Source of the DNA: an uncultured Bacteroidota bacterium
GTDB taxonomy: Bacteria; Bacteroidota; Bacteroidia; Flavobacteriales_F; PHOS-HE28
NCBI GenBank assembly: GCA_902826215.1
Contig: CADEDY010000001.1
Span: 1 to 64,000 of the forward strand
Reading direction: 5' to 3'
Length of the DNA stretch: 64,000 nt
The position numbers were made by a program, and so were the translations under genes. The notes beneath the pieces are model-generated. The model saw nothing but the letters and a program-made list of their open reading frames with translations, was not told the DNA's origin and did no database searches. Shown one piece after another: positions 28,301 through 40,300 of this stretch; position 1 is the stretch's first letter, and every line of letters starts with the position of its first letter.

Positions 28301-31300
28301 GGAACGGTTCCTTCAGCCCGAGCACCACGAACATGAACGCGACCTACACGCCGACCGCGGCGGAGATCGCGAACGGCAACTTAACGCTCACCTTGACCAC
28401 GACCGGCAACGGTTCATGCATCGCGGTGACCGATCAAGTCCAGATCAATTACACGCCAAGTCCAACTGCGAATGCTGGTCCGGATCTTTCGCTGTGCCGC
28501 AACAACGCCGCTGTGCCCATGGGCGGATCGGTGACTGTTGCGACAGGTGGTATCTGGAGCGGTGGTGTGGGTTCCTTCACGCCGAACAACACCACGCTCA
28601 ACGCAACCTACACACCGACCCCTGCAGAACTCGCAGCAGGCACATTGACACTGACCCTGACCACGACCGGCAACGGTAACTGCACTGCAGTATCCGATAG
28701 CCGAGTGATCACATTCACGCCTTCGCCAACGGTGGATGCCGGTGCGAACGCAACGGTGTGCGCGAACAACAGCGCGATCACCTTGAGCGGCTCGTTCACT
28801 GGTTCCACGGGTGCGATCTGGAGCGGTGCAACGGGCACCTACAACCCGAACAGTTCCACCATGAACGCGGTGTACACGCCGAGTGCTGCAGAGCGCGCAG
28901 CAGGTACTGTAACGCTGACGTTGACGACGGCCGGCAACGGCAACTGCAATGCGGTAAGCGACAATGTGACCTTCACGATCGCGCCTTCGCCGACGGCCAA
29001 TGCCGGTGCTGACCGCACGGTGTGTGCCAACAACGCGGCCGTTGCCTTGAATGGCTCGTTCACGGTAGCAACGGGAGGTGTGTGGAGCGGCGGCGCGGGC
29101 ACCTTCGACCCGAGCACCACCAACATGGGTGCGATCTACTCACCAAGCGCGGCAGAGATCGCGAACGGTTTCGCAACACTGACCTTGACCACGACCGGCA
29201 ACGGATCGTGCATAGCCGTCACCGATCAGATGACGATCAACTTCACGGATGCTCCAGTGGTGAACGCTGGCGCTGCGATCTCGCTATGCGCGAACAACGC
29301 CGTCGTGAGCTTGAATGGCAGCGTGTCCGGTGCTACGGGCGGTGCCTGGAGCGGTGGCTCGGGAACCTACAACCCGAACAACACCACACTGACCGCTACC
29401 TACACACCAAGCGCTGCGGAACTCGCCGCTGGTACGGTGACCTTGACGCTCACATCAACAGGGAACGGAATATGCAATCCGGTTTCGAGCAGCCGTACCA
29501 TCAGCTTCACGCCTGCGCCAACAGCTAATGCTGGTGCGGATGCGAGCGTGTGCTCCAACAATGCGAACATCACCTTGAGCGGCGCCTTCACCGGTGCGAT
29601 GGGTGCGATCTGGAGTGGTGGAACGGGGACCTACAACCCGAACAACGCCACGATGAACGCGGTGTACACGCCGAGCGCTGCGGAGCGCACGGCTGGTACC
29701 GTGACCTTGACGCTTACGACCGTGGGCAATGGAAACTGCAACGCCGTGAGCGATGCGGTGACCTTCACCATCACACCAACACCAACAGCGAACGCTGGTG
29801 CGGATCGCACGGTGTGCGCCAACAACGCGGCCGTGACCCTGGCCGGTTCCTTCACCGTTGCAACTGGTGGTGTGTGGAGCGGCGGCAATGGCACCTTCGA
29901 TCCGAGCACCACGAACATGGGTGCGATCTACACGCCGACCGCAACGGAGATCGCGAACGGTTCAGTGACCTTGACGATGACGACCACCGGCAACGGAAAT
30001 TGCATCGCCGTGGCTGATAACATGACGATCAACTTTACACCGGCTCCGGTGGTGAATGCGGGTGCTGCTGTTTCGCTTTGCGCGAACAACGCACAAGTGA
30101 ACTTGAACGGTAGCGTGAGCGGTGCGACCGGTGGTGTCTGGAGCGGAGGAACGGGAACCTATAGCCCGAACAACTCCACCTTGAATGCGACCTACACGCC
30201 GACCGCAGCGGAGATCGCTGGTGGCACGTTGACCTTGACCTTGACGAGCACCGGCAACGGTACGTGCAACCCAGTACAGAGCAGCAAGCTGATCAACTTC
30301 ACGCCTGCTCCTTCTGTGGATGCCGGTCCGAACGGAACGGTGTGCGCGAACAATAGCGCGATCACCTTGGCCGGTACGCAAAGTGGTGCGACTGGTGCTG
30401 TGTGGAGCGGCGGAACGGGAACCTACAGCCCGAACAACGCAACCTTGACCGCGATCTATACGCCAAGTGCCGCAGAGCGCATAGCAGGTACGGTCACATT
30501 GACCTTGACCACTGTTGGCAATGGCAATTGCAACGCAGTGAGCGACCAGGTGACGTACAGCATCACACCTGCACCGACGGCCAACGCCGGTGCCGATCAA
30601 ACCCTCTGCGCGAACAATGCCACCGCCACCTTGAGCGGTAGCGTGACCGTTGCGACGGGCGGTATTTGGAGCGGCGGAGCAGGCAGCTTCAGCCCGAGCA
30701 CCACCAACCTCAATGCGACCTACACGCCGACGGCGGCCGAGATCGCAAGTGGATCCGTGACGATCACGTTGACCACAACAGGTGTGGGCGGATGCGTGGC
30801 CGTTGCCGATCAGATGACCATCAGCTTCACGCCAGCGCCGATCGCGAACGCGGGTGCGCCGGCTTCGATCTGCGTGAACAACCCGCAGGTGACGATGACC
30901 GGTACCGTGACCGGTGCGACAGGTGGCGCGTGGAGCGGAGGACTCGGATCCTTCACACCGAACAACACGACCCTGAATGCGACCTACACGCCGACCCCGG
31001 CGGAACTCGCTGCGGGTACGTTGACCTTGACCTTGACCACGACCGGCAACGGCAATTGCAACGCCGTTACCAGCAGCCGCGTGATCACCTTCACACCAGC
31101 ACCCATCGTGGATGCCGGAGTGAACGGAACGGTCTGCGCGAACAACAGCGCGATCACCTTGAACGGTTCCTTCAGTGGAGCAACGGGTGCGATCTGGAGC
31201 GGCGGTGCAGGGACTTTCGCGCCGAACAATACCACCCTCAACGCGAGCTACACACCGACCGCAGCTGAACGTGCGGCGGGAACGGTGACCCTCACGTTGA

Positions 31301-34300
31301 CGTCTGCTGGCAACGGCAATTGCAACGCAGTAAGCGACCAGGTGACCTTCACCATCACACCAGCACCGACGGCGAATGCTGGAGCGGACATCGTGCTGTG
31401 CTCGAACAATGCGACCGCGAATTTGAACGGGGGCTTCACCGTGGCGACCGGTGCTATTTGGAGCGGTGGGGCCGGAAGCTTCAGCCCGAGCAATACGAAC
31501 ATGAACGCGACGTACACGCCGACCGCGAGCGAGATCTCGAACGGTTCCGTGACCTTGACCTTGACCACCACCGGCAACAACAACTGTGTGGCGGTGAGCG
31601 ACCAAGTGCAGATCTCCTTCACACCAAGTCCGACCGTGAATGCTGGTGCCGATGTTTCGCTGTGCCGCAACAACGCGGCTGTGTCCTTGAGCGGTGCGGT
31701 GGGTGTTGCCACAGGTGGGATCTGGAGCGGTGGTGCGGGGTCCTTCACGCCGAACAACACAACGTTGAATGCGACCTACACGCCTACTCCTACCGAACTC
31801 GCTGCAGGCACCTTGACCTTGACGCTGACCACTACCGGCAACGGCTTGTGCAACGCGGTGTCGGACAGCAAGGTGATCACCTTCACGCCTTCACCAACGG
31901 TGGATGCTGGCTCGAACGGAACGGTGTGCGCGAACAACAGTGCCATCACCTTGAATGGTAGCGTCGTTGGCGCAGGTGGTGCGACATGGAGCGGCGGAAC
32001 GGGCACGTACAGTCCGAACAACCAAACGCTGAATGCGACCTACACACCGAGCGCTGCGGAACGCACTGCTGGTACAGTGACCTTGACGCTGACCACGACC
32101 GGTAACGGCAACTGCAACGCGGTGAGCGACCAGGTGAGCTTCAGCATCACGCCTGCACCGACGGCGAATGCCGGTGCCGATCGTGTGTTGTGCGCGAACA
32201 ATGCTTCGACCGGATTGTCCGGCGCCTTCTCCATCGCCACGGGCGGTATCTGGAGCGGCGGATCCGGCACCTTCGATCCGAGCACCACGAACATGAGCGC
32301 GATCTACACGCCGACTGCGGCGGAGATCACGGCAGGTAGCGTGCTGCTGACCTTGACCACCACGGGCAACGGTCTGTGCAATGCGGCTACCGATCAAGTG
32401 CTCTTGACCTTCACCGACCCACCTTCTGCGAACGCAGGACCTGACGTCACGCGCTGCGCGAACAACGCTGCGGTCGCTCTCGGTGGAAGTGTGGTTGTAG
32501 CGACCGGAGGAACATGGACCGGTGGAACCGGAACGTTCACGCCGAACGCGAACACCTTGAATGCGACCTATAACCCGGGTCCTGGTGATCTCGCCGCAGG
32601 CCAGGTGACCTTGACCTTGTCCACCACGGGCAATGGTAACTGCACACCTGCCACGGATACGAAGATCATCACGTACACCCCTGCACCGATCGTGAATGCA
32701 GGTGCGAGTGGAGCTGTTTGCGCCAATGCTGCCGCCATTGCCTTGAACGGAAGTGTGACCGGTGCTGTGGGTGGTGTGTGGAGCGGTGGAAACGGATCCT
32801 TCAGCCCGAACAACATCACACTGAGTGCGACCTACACACCGACCGCAGCGGAGATCGCCGCAGGAACGGTAACGCTGACCCTGACCTCTGCAGGTAACGG
32901 TCAGTGCAACGCGGTCTCAAGCAACGTGACCTACACCATCACGCCTGCACCGACCGTGAACGCCGGTGTCGATCAATCCGTTTGCGGTAACAATGCAGCT
33001 GCGAACATGAGCGCGGTGCTCACGGTTGCAAGCGGTGTTCAGTGGTCCGGTGGATCGGGCCTCTTCAACCCAGGCAACACCGCGCAGAACATCACCTACA
33101 CGCCTTCGCCGATCGAAGTCGCGAACGGCTCCGTGACCTTGATCGCAACGACCACGGGCAACGGCAACTGCGCGGCAGTGACCGATGCGGTGACCATCAC
33201 CTACACGCAAGCGCCGCTCGCGAACGCGGGTCCGGATCAAACGGTAAGCTCGAACAACGCGAACACGACGCTCGCAGGTTCCTTCTCCATCAGCACAGGT
33301 GCCGCTTGGAGCGGTGGCTCGGGCACTTACAACCCGAACAACACCACAATGAACGCGGTGTACACACCGACGCCGCAGGAGATCGCCGCAGGAAGTGTGA
33401 CACTGACCTTGATCACCACAGGCAATGGCAGCTGCTCGCCGGCGACGGATCAGATGACGATCTTCTTCGGCGCTGCCCCGACCGCGAATGCGGGAACGGA
33501 CCAGACCGTTTGTGCAAACAATGTGAACGTGCAATTGAACGGTGCTGTCACCATCGCGACCGGTGGTATCTGGAGCGGTGGAACAGGAACCTACAGCCCG
33601 AACAACAGTGCGCTGAACGCGATCTACACACCGAGCGCTACGGAGATCGCTGCCGGGACGGTGACACTGACACTCACCACGGTGGGCAATGGCAACAGCA
33701 ATCCGGAGAGTGATCAGTTCCTGATCACGATCACCCCTGCGCCGATCGCGAACGCTGGTGCGAACATCACCATCTGTGCGAACCAAGCAACGGCCCAACT
33801 CACGGGTGTGGTGAACAATGCCACCGGTGGTATCTGGAGCGGCGGTTCGGGCACTTTCAACCCGAGCAATACGAACCTCAACGCGACCTACACGCCGACC
33901 TTTGGCGAGATCGCAGCAGGTACCGTGACGCTGACCTTGAGCAGCACCGGAAACGGGCTGTGCAATGGTGTGTCCGATCAAGTACTGATCTCGATCGCAC
34001 CTGCGCCGGTAGTGAGCGCTGGTGTGGATCAAACGGTGTGCTCCAACAATGCCAACGTGCAGATGGCCGGATCCGTGAGCAATGCGGGTGGCGGTATCTG
34101 GAGCGGTGGAACCGGAACGTTCTCACCGAGCATCAACGCACTGAATGCGGTTTACACGCCGAGTACTTCAGAGCTCGCGAACGGTTCCGTGACGCTTACA
34201 CTGAGCAGCACCGGCAACGGAAGCTGTGTATCCGTGAGCGATCAGATGACGATCTTCTTCTCGCAAAGCCCTGTGGTGAACGCAGGTATGGATCGCACGG

Positions 34301-37300
34301 TGTGCGCCAATGACCCGACCGTGATCCTCAACGGCTCCGTGACCATTGCAACCGGCGGTGTGTGGAGCGGTGGCGGTGGAACCTTCACCCCGAACGCGAA
34401 CACGCTCAATGCGAGCTACTACCCGAGCCCTGCTGAAGTGGCCCTGGGAACAGCTACGCTGACCTTGACATCGACAGGCAATGGCTTGTGCAACGCCGTG
34501 AACGATCAGATGGTGATCACCATCATCGCATCGCCGAGCGCCAATGCAGGCAATGACATCTTCGTCTGCTCGAACAACGCGCAAGTGCAGCTCGGCGGTT
34601 CCGTAAGTGGTGCTGGCGGTGGCCAATGGAGCAGTGGTGCGGGCACCTTCACGCCGAGCATCGCTTCACTGAACGCGATCTACACACCTACTGCAGCGGA
34701 GATCGCCGGGGGTACATTGAATCTGACCCTCACCACGATCGGCAACGGCAACTGTGTGCCGGTATCGGATCAAGTGCTGATCACCTTCACCGCTTCGCCA
34801 ACGGCAAATGCCGGTGTGGATGGAGTGCGCTGCGCGAACAATGCGAGCATCCAACTGAACGGAAGTGTCACCGTAGCGAACGGCGGTACCTGGTCCGGCG
34901 CGGGAGGAACCTTCACCCCGAATGCAAATGCGCTGAACGCGGTGTACACACCAAGCGCAGGCGAACTCGCTGCAGGTAGCGTGACCTTGACCTTGACCAC
35001 CACGGGCAACAACGGTTGCACGGCGGTAAGCGATGATGTGAGCTACACCTTCACACCTGCACCAACAGCGAACGCTGGTGTGGATGCCTTCACCTGTGCG
35101 AACAATGCATCCGTGGTGTTGAACGGTTCGATCACCGTGGCCACGGGTGCGCTGTTGTTCGGTGGATCTGGAACGTTCACACCGAACAACAGCACGCTCA
35201 ATGCGACCTACGTGCCTAGCGCATCGGAGATCACTGCTGGTACCGTAGCACTCACATTGACCACGGTCGGTAACGGCACGTGCAACCCGGTGAGCGATCA
35301 GGTGGTGATCACCATCAACCCTGCGCCGATCGTGGATGCTGGAACACCGTTGACCTCCTGCGCGAACAATCCTTCAGCTCAGTTGGCAGGATCCGTGCAG
35401 AATGCAACAGGTGGTATCTGGAGCGGTGCAGGAACTTTCTCCCCAAGTGCCACGAACCTGAGCGCGACCTACACGCCAAGTGCTGCCGAGGTGGCCGCTG
35501 GTACTGCGACCATCACCCTGACCAGCACCGGCAACGGTCTGTGCAATGCGGTATCCGCGCAAGTGGTGTTGACCATCACCGCTGCTCCGATCGTGGATGC
35601 GGGTGCTGAACAAGTGCTCTGCGCGAACAACGCGGTCGCTCAATTGGCCGGTCAAGTGACCAATGCCACGGGTGGCGCCTGGAGCGGTGGTGTCGGCACC
35701 TTCGCGCCGAACGCCAACGCACTGAATGCAGCCTACACGCCTAGTGTTGCGGAGATCGCAAGCGGAGGCCTCTGGCTGTACCTCACGACCACCGGGAATG
35801 GCGGTTGCTTGTCCTCACGTGATTCCGTTCATGTCACCTTCACACCTGCACCAACGGTGAATGCCGGATCCGATCTGCACATCTGCGCGAACACGGCACA
35901 GATCAACTTGACCGGTGCGGTCACCATCGCGACCGGCGGTATATGGAGTGGCGGCAACGGCGCCTTCACACCTGCGAATACCGCACTGAACGCGGCGTAC
36001 AGCCCGACAGCGGCGGAGATCGCTGCTGGCCAGTTCACCTTGGTGCTCAGCACCACGGGCAACGGGAATTGCACTGTTGTGCGCGACAGCCTGTTGGTGA
36101 TCGTCGATCCGGTTCCTGTGGTGAATGCGGGTCCTGATCAGCAGATCTGCGCGAACAACTCGAACGTGCAGTTGAACGGCTTCGTGGGCAACGCGCCAGG
36201 CGGTGCATGGAGCGGTGGTGCAGGGACATTCTTCCCGAGCAACACCATGCTGGCCACACAGTACATGCCTACGGCTGCTGAAGTAGCAAGCGGCTCGCTG
36301 ACGCTGACGCTGACGTCCACCGGAACGACCTACTGCACCGCAGTGGCCGATCAGATGACGATCGTCTTCACCGGTGCACCGATCGTGGACGCTGGTAACG
36401 ACCTGCAGATCTGCGCGAACAACAGCGCAGTGCAGTTGACCAGCAACGTGACCAACGCGAGCGGCGGCACGTGGACAGGCGGTAGCGGAGCTTTTGCACC
36501 GAGCGCCAACGTACTGAGCCCGGTGTACACACCAACGCCCGGTGAACTTGCCGCAGGAACACTTTCGCTCTACCTCGCAAGCACCGGGAACGGCAATTGC
36601 ATCGCAGTACGCGATACGGTCGTCGTGACCTTCACGCCGGCACCGACCGCCAATGCGGGTGCGGATCTGGACGTGTGCACGAACAACCCGCTGGTGACTT
36701 TGAACGGTTCCATCACAGTGGCCACCGGAGCACAGTGGACGGGCGGTCTCGGCACCTTCACGCCGAACGCACAAACGTTGAACGCGCAGTACGCGCCGAC
36801 ACCGTTCGAACTGCAAAGCGGATCGGTGCAGTTGACCTTGACCACCACGGGCAATGGCAACTGTATCGCGGTCGCGGATCAAATGACGATCACCGTAACG
36901 CCTTCACCGGTGGTGGATGCGGGTGCTGATGTGATCACCTGCTCGAACCAATTGCAGGTGCCGCTGATCGGTATGGTGCAAGGCGGCGCGACCACGGGTC
37001 TGTGGAGCAGCAGCGGTACGGGCACCTTCAGTCCGAGCGCCGCAACGCTCAACGCGACCTACATCGCCAGCAGCCTCGATTCGCTTAATGGAACCGTGGA
37101 CCTCACACTCACCTCGACCACCAATGGCCTGTGCAACGCGGTGAGCGACATGATGACCGTGACCATCCTGCCGAACGCGATCGCGAACGCCGGTGTGGAC
37201 CAAACGGTGTGTTCTACCACGAGCACCGTTCAGATGAACGGAACGATCACAGGCAATGCAACACAAGGTCAGTGGACGACCACCGGCGCTGGTTCCTTCA

Positions 37301-40300
37301 CACCGAATGCGAATGCCGCCAACGCTGTGTACCAGTTCGCACCGAGCGATCAAGGCACGATCACCTTCACCTGGAGTGTGAACAGTTGCGACAACGCCAT
37401 GGATCAAATGGTGGTGACGATCACGCCGGAGTCCGCTGTGGATGCTGGTGTGGATCAAGTGACCTGCTTCGGCGATCTGGATGTGGTGATCAATGGTAGC
37501 GTGAGTGGTGCTTCGAGCACCGGTACATGGAGCACCTTGGGAAGTGGCACGTTCGCCAACCCGAGCACAGCGCTGTCCAACGTTTACCAAGCCAGCGCCA
37601 ACGATCAACTCGCGAACGGTGTGTACCTGGTGTTGACCGCCACGAACACGGGAGTTTGCCAAACAGCGGCCGATACGGTATTCATCGCGATCCAGCCTGC
37701 GGGCACGGTGAATGCTGGTGTTGACGTGACCGCTTGCGCGAACAACGCAGCGACACAACTCAACGGCATCTTGACCGGTGATGCCACGCAAGTGCAGTGG
37801 ACCACGTCAGGAACGGGTTCGTTCTTCCCGAACTCGAACGTGCTCACACCGACGTACATCCCGAGCGCGATCGATACCGCCATCGGTAACCTGACGCTCA
37901 CGTTGAGCGCACCAGGCACCTGCAACAATGCGACGGACGACCTCTTCCTGACGCTGACCCCAGCGCCGTATGTGAATGCCGGACCGGACCAGACCTATTG
38001 TGATCAAGTGACGCAGTTCGACCTGAACGGTATGATCTCCGGCATCACCAACGCAGGCCAGTGGACCACCACAGGTACGGGCACGATCGCCAATGCGGGA
38101 GCGTTGAACACGACCTACACGGCTAGTGCTGCGGACGTGGCCAATGGACGCATCGACTTCATCCTGACCTCGCTCAACAATGCGAATTGCAATGCGGTCA
38201 GTGATGCCATGACCATCTGGCTCACCGACGGCATCATTGTAAGCGCCGGTCCGGATCAGAACGTGTGTGTTGCTTCGGATCATGCGAACATGCAAGCGAC
38301 GGTGCAGAACGGATCCCCTTCAGGCGTCTGGAGCGCTACGGGTTCCGGCACCTTCAGCCCAAGCGCTGATTTGCTGAACGCGCAGTACTTCTTCTCTGCC
38401 GCCGATGTGGCCAACGGATCCGTGGTACTCACGTTCGTTGCGACGAACACGGGTACCTGCCCAACGACCCAGGACCAGATGGTGCTCACCTTCGGCAACA
38501 GCAGCTTCGCGTATGCCGGTGCAGACCAAACGCTCTGCGCCAACGCGCCGATCGCACAACTCGCAGGCAACTTCAGCGGAGGTGCGCAAGGCATCCAGTG
38601 GAGCAGCACGGGTTCTGGCTTCTTCAGCAACAACTCGGATCCCAATGCGACCTACACCATGAGCGCGTCGGATATTGCAGCGGGCACCGTGCAGCTGAGC
38701 CTCACGACGATCACCAACGGCGCGTGCACACCGAGTACCGATGTCATGGTGCTTTCGGTGAATGCACTGCCCAACATCACAGCGGGTGCGGATATCATCG
38801 CTTGCACAGCGGCTCCGGTGCAGATCACAGCGAATGCTGCGAACGCTGGCGGAGGCATGTGGACCACCTCGGGAACAGGTATGTTCTTCGATCCGAACGC
38901 ACTGGCAACGCTCTACACGCCGAGCGCGGCTGATAGCCTCGCAGGTAGTGTGACGTTGACCGTGACCACGACCGGTGTAATGCCTTGCAGCGCAGTATCC
39001 GATGAGCTCGTGATCAGCTTCGGCGGCGGTCTTGATGCCGATGCAGGCATGGACGTGATCGCGTGCAGCACGGATCCGAACATCGCACTGAATGGTGTCG
39101 TGGCGGGTACCACAACAGGAACGTGGAGCACAAGTGGTACGGGTTCGTTCACGCCATCGGTGAGCGCGCTCAACGCCACCTACATCCCAGGTGCTGCGGA
39201 TTACGCGATCGGTACCATAAACCTGATCCTGAGCACCACCAACAACCAAGGCTGCCCTGCTGGACGTGACACCCTGGTGGTGAGCTACCATGTACCACCG
39301 ACCGTGAATGCCGGTGTGGATGTGCTGCTCTGCGATGGCTTGGAGAACGTAGCGCTTAACGGTACGGCGCAGAACCAAGGCTCCATCCAGTGGACCACCA
39401 TGGGCTCGGGCACCTTCGCACCGGATGCAACGATGCTGAACGCCGTGTACACCCCGACCGCCAACGACAGCATCGCCGGTGGCGTGTACCTGGTGCTCAC
39501 CGCATTTGGAACGGGCACGTGTAGCAACGCTTCTGACTCGGTCTTCATCGACATCGGCCCGACCCGTATCGCGAATGCCGGTGCCGACCAGACCGTCTGC
39601 GCCGACATGGACCCGATCGCTTTGGGCGGATCGATCGCGGGTGTGAGTGGTGGCGTTTGGAGCACCAACGGAACAGGAACCTTCCTGCCCGATGCGACGA
39701 CACTCGGTGCGACCTATGTGCCGAGCGTGACGGACATGGCCTTCAACGAATTGCGCTTCATCCTTACCACCACGGGCAACTTGGGCTGCCCTGCGGATGC
39801 GGATACGATGCTGGTGAGCTTGCAAGCACGACCTACCGTGAATGCGGGGTCCGACCTCAGCACGTGCGACGCATCAGTAGCGGTGGATGTGGCCGGATCC
39901 TTCACCGGTGCCGCAGGGGTCTTGTGGACCACGAACGGTTCCGGCGTCTTCCTGCCGAGCAACACTTCCGCGAATGCCAGCTACCAGCCGGGCGCCACGG
40001 ATGAGCAATTGGGAACAGTACGCATGATCCTCACCACCACCGGCAACGGTGTGTGTGCGGCGGCCAGCGATACCCTGATGCTCTCCTTCGTGAACCCGCT
40101 GCAAGCGGACTTCAGCTGGAGCAACGCTTGCGCCGGATCACAGACCGTGTTCACCAGCACAAGCACCACCACGGGTGCACCGATCATCGGTTGGAATTGG
40201 AGCTTCGGCAACGGAGGCAGTGGAAGCGGTCCGCAGACCACCACGAGCTTTGCCACTCAGGGGCAATACCTCGCAACATTGACGGTGTTCGCGCAAAATG

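Noticed and set aside
23113-39825. Several long minus-strand open frames (over 300 to about 570 codons) opposite the giant gene
   Set aside because: The 264-bp repeat is a multiple of three, so an antisense frame free of stops in one unit stays open across many. The predicted proteins are Arg/Gly/Cys-rich repeats without start signals or known domains.
23719-40089. CRISPR array as an explanation of the regular repeats
   Set aside because: The period is 264 bp, there are no unique spacers, and the repeats are translated in one continuous frame with protein-level conservation.
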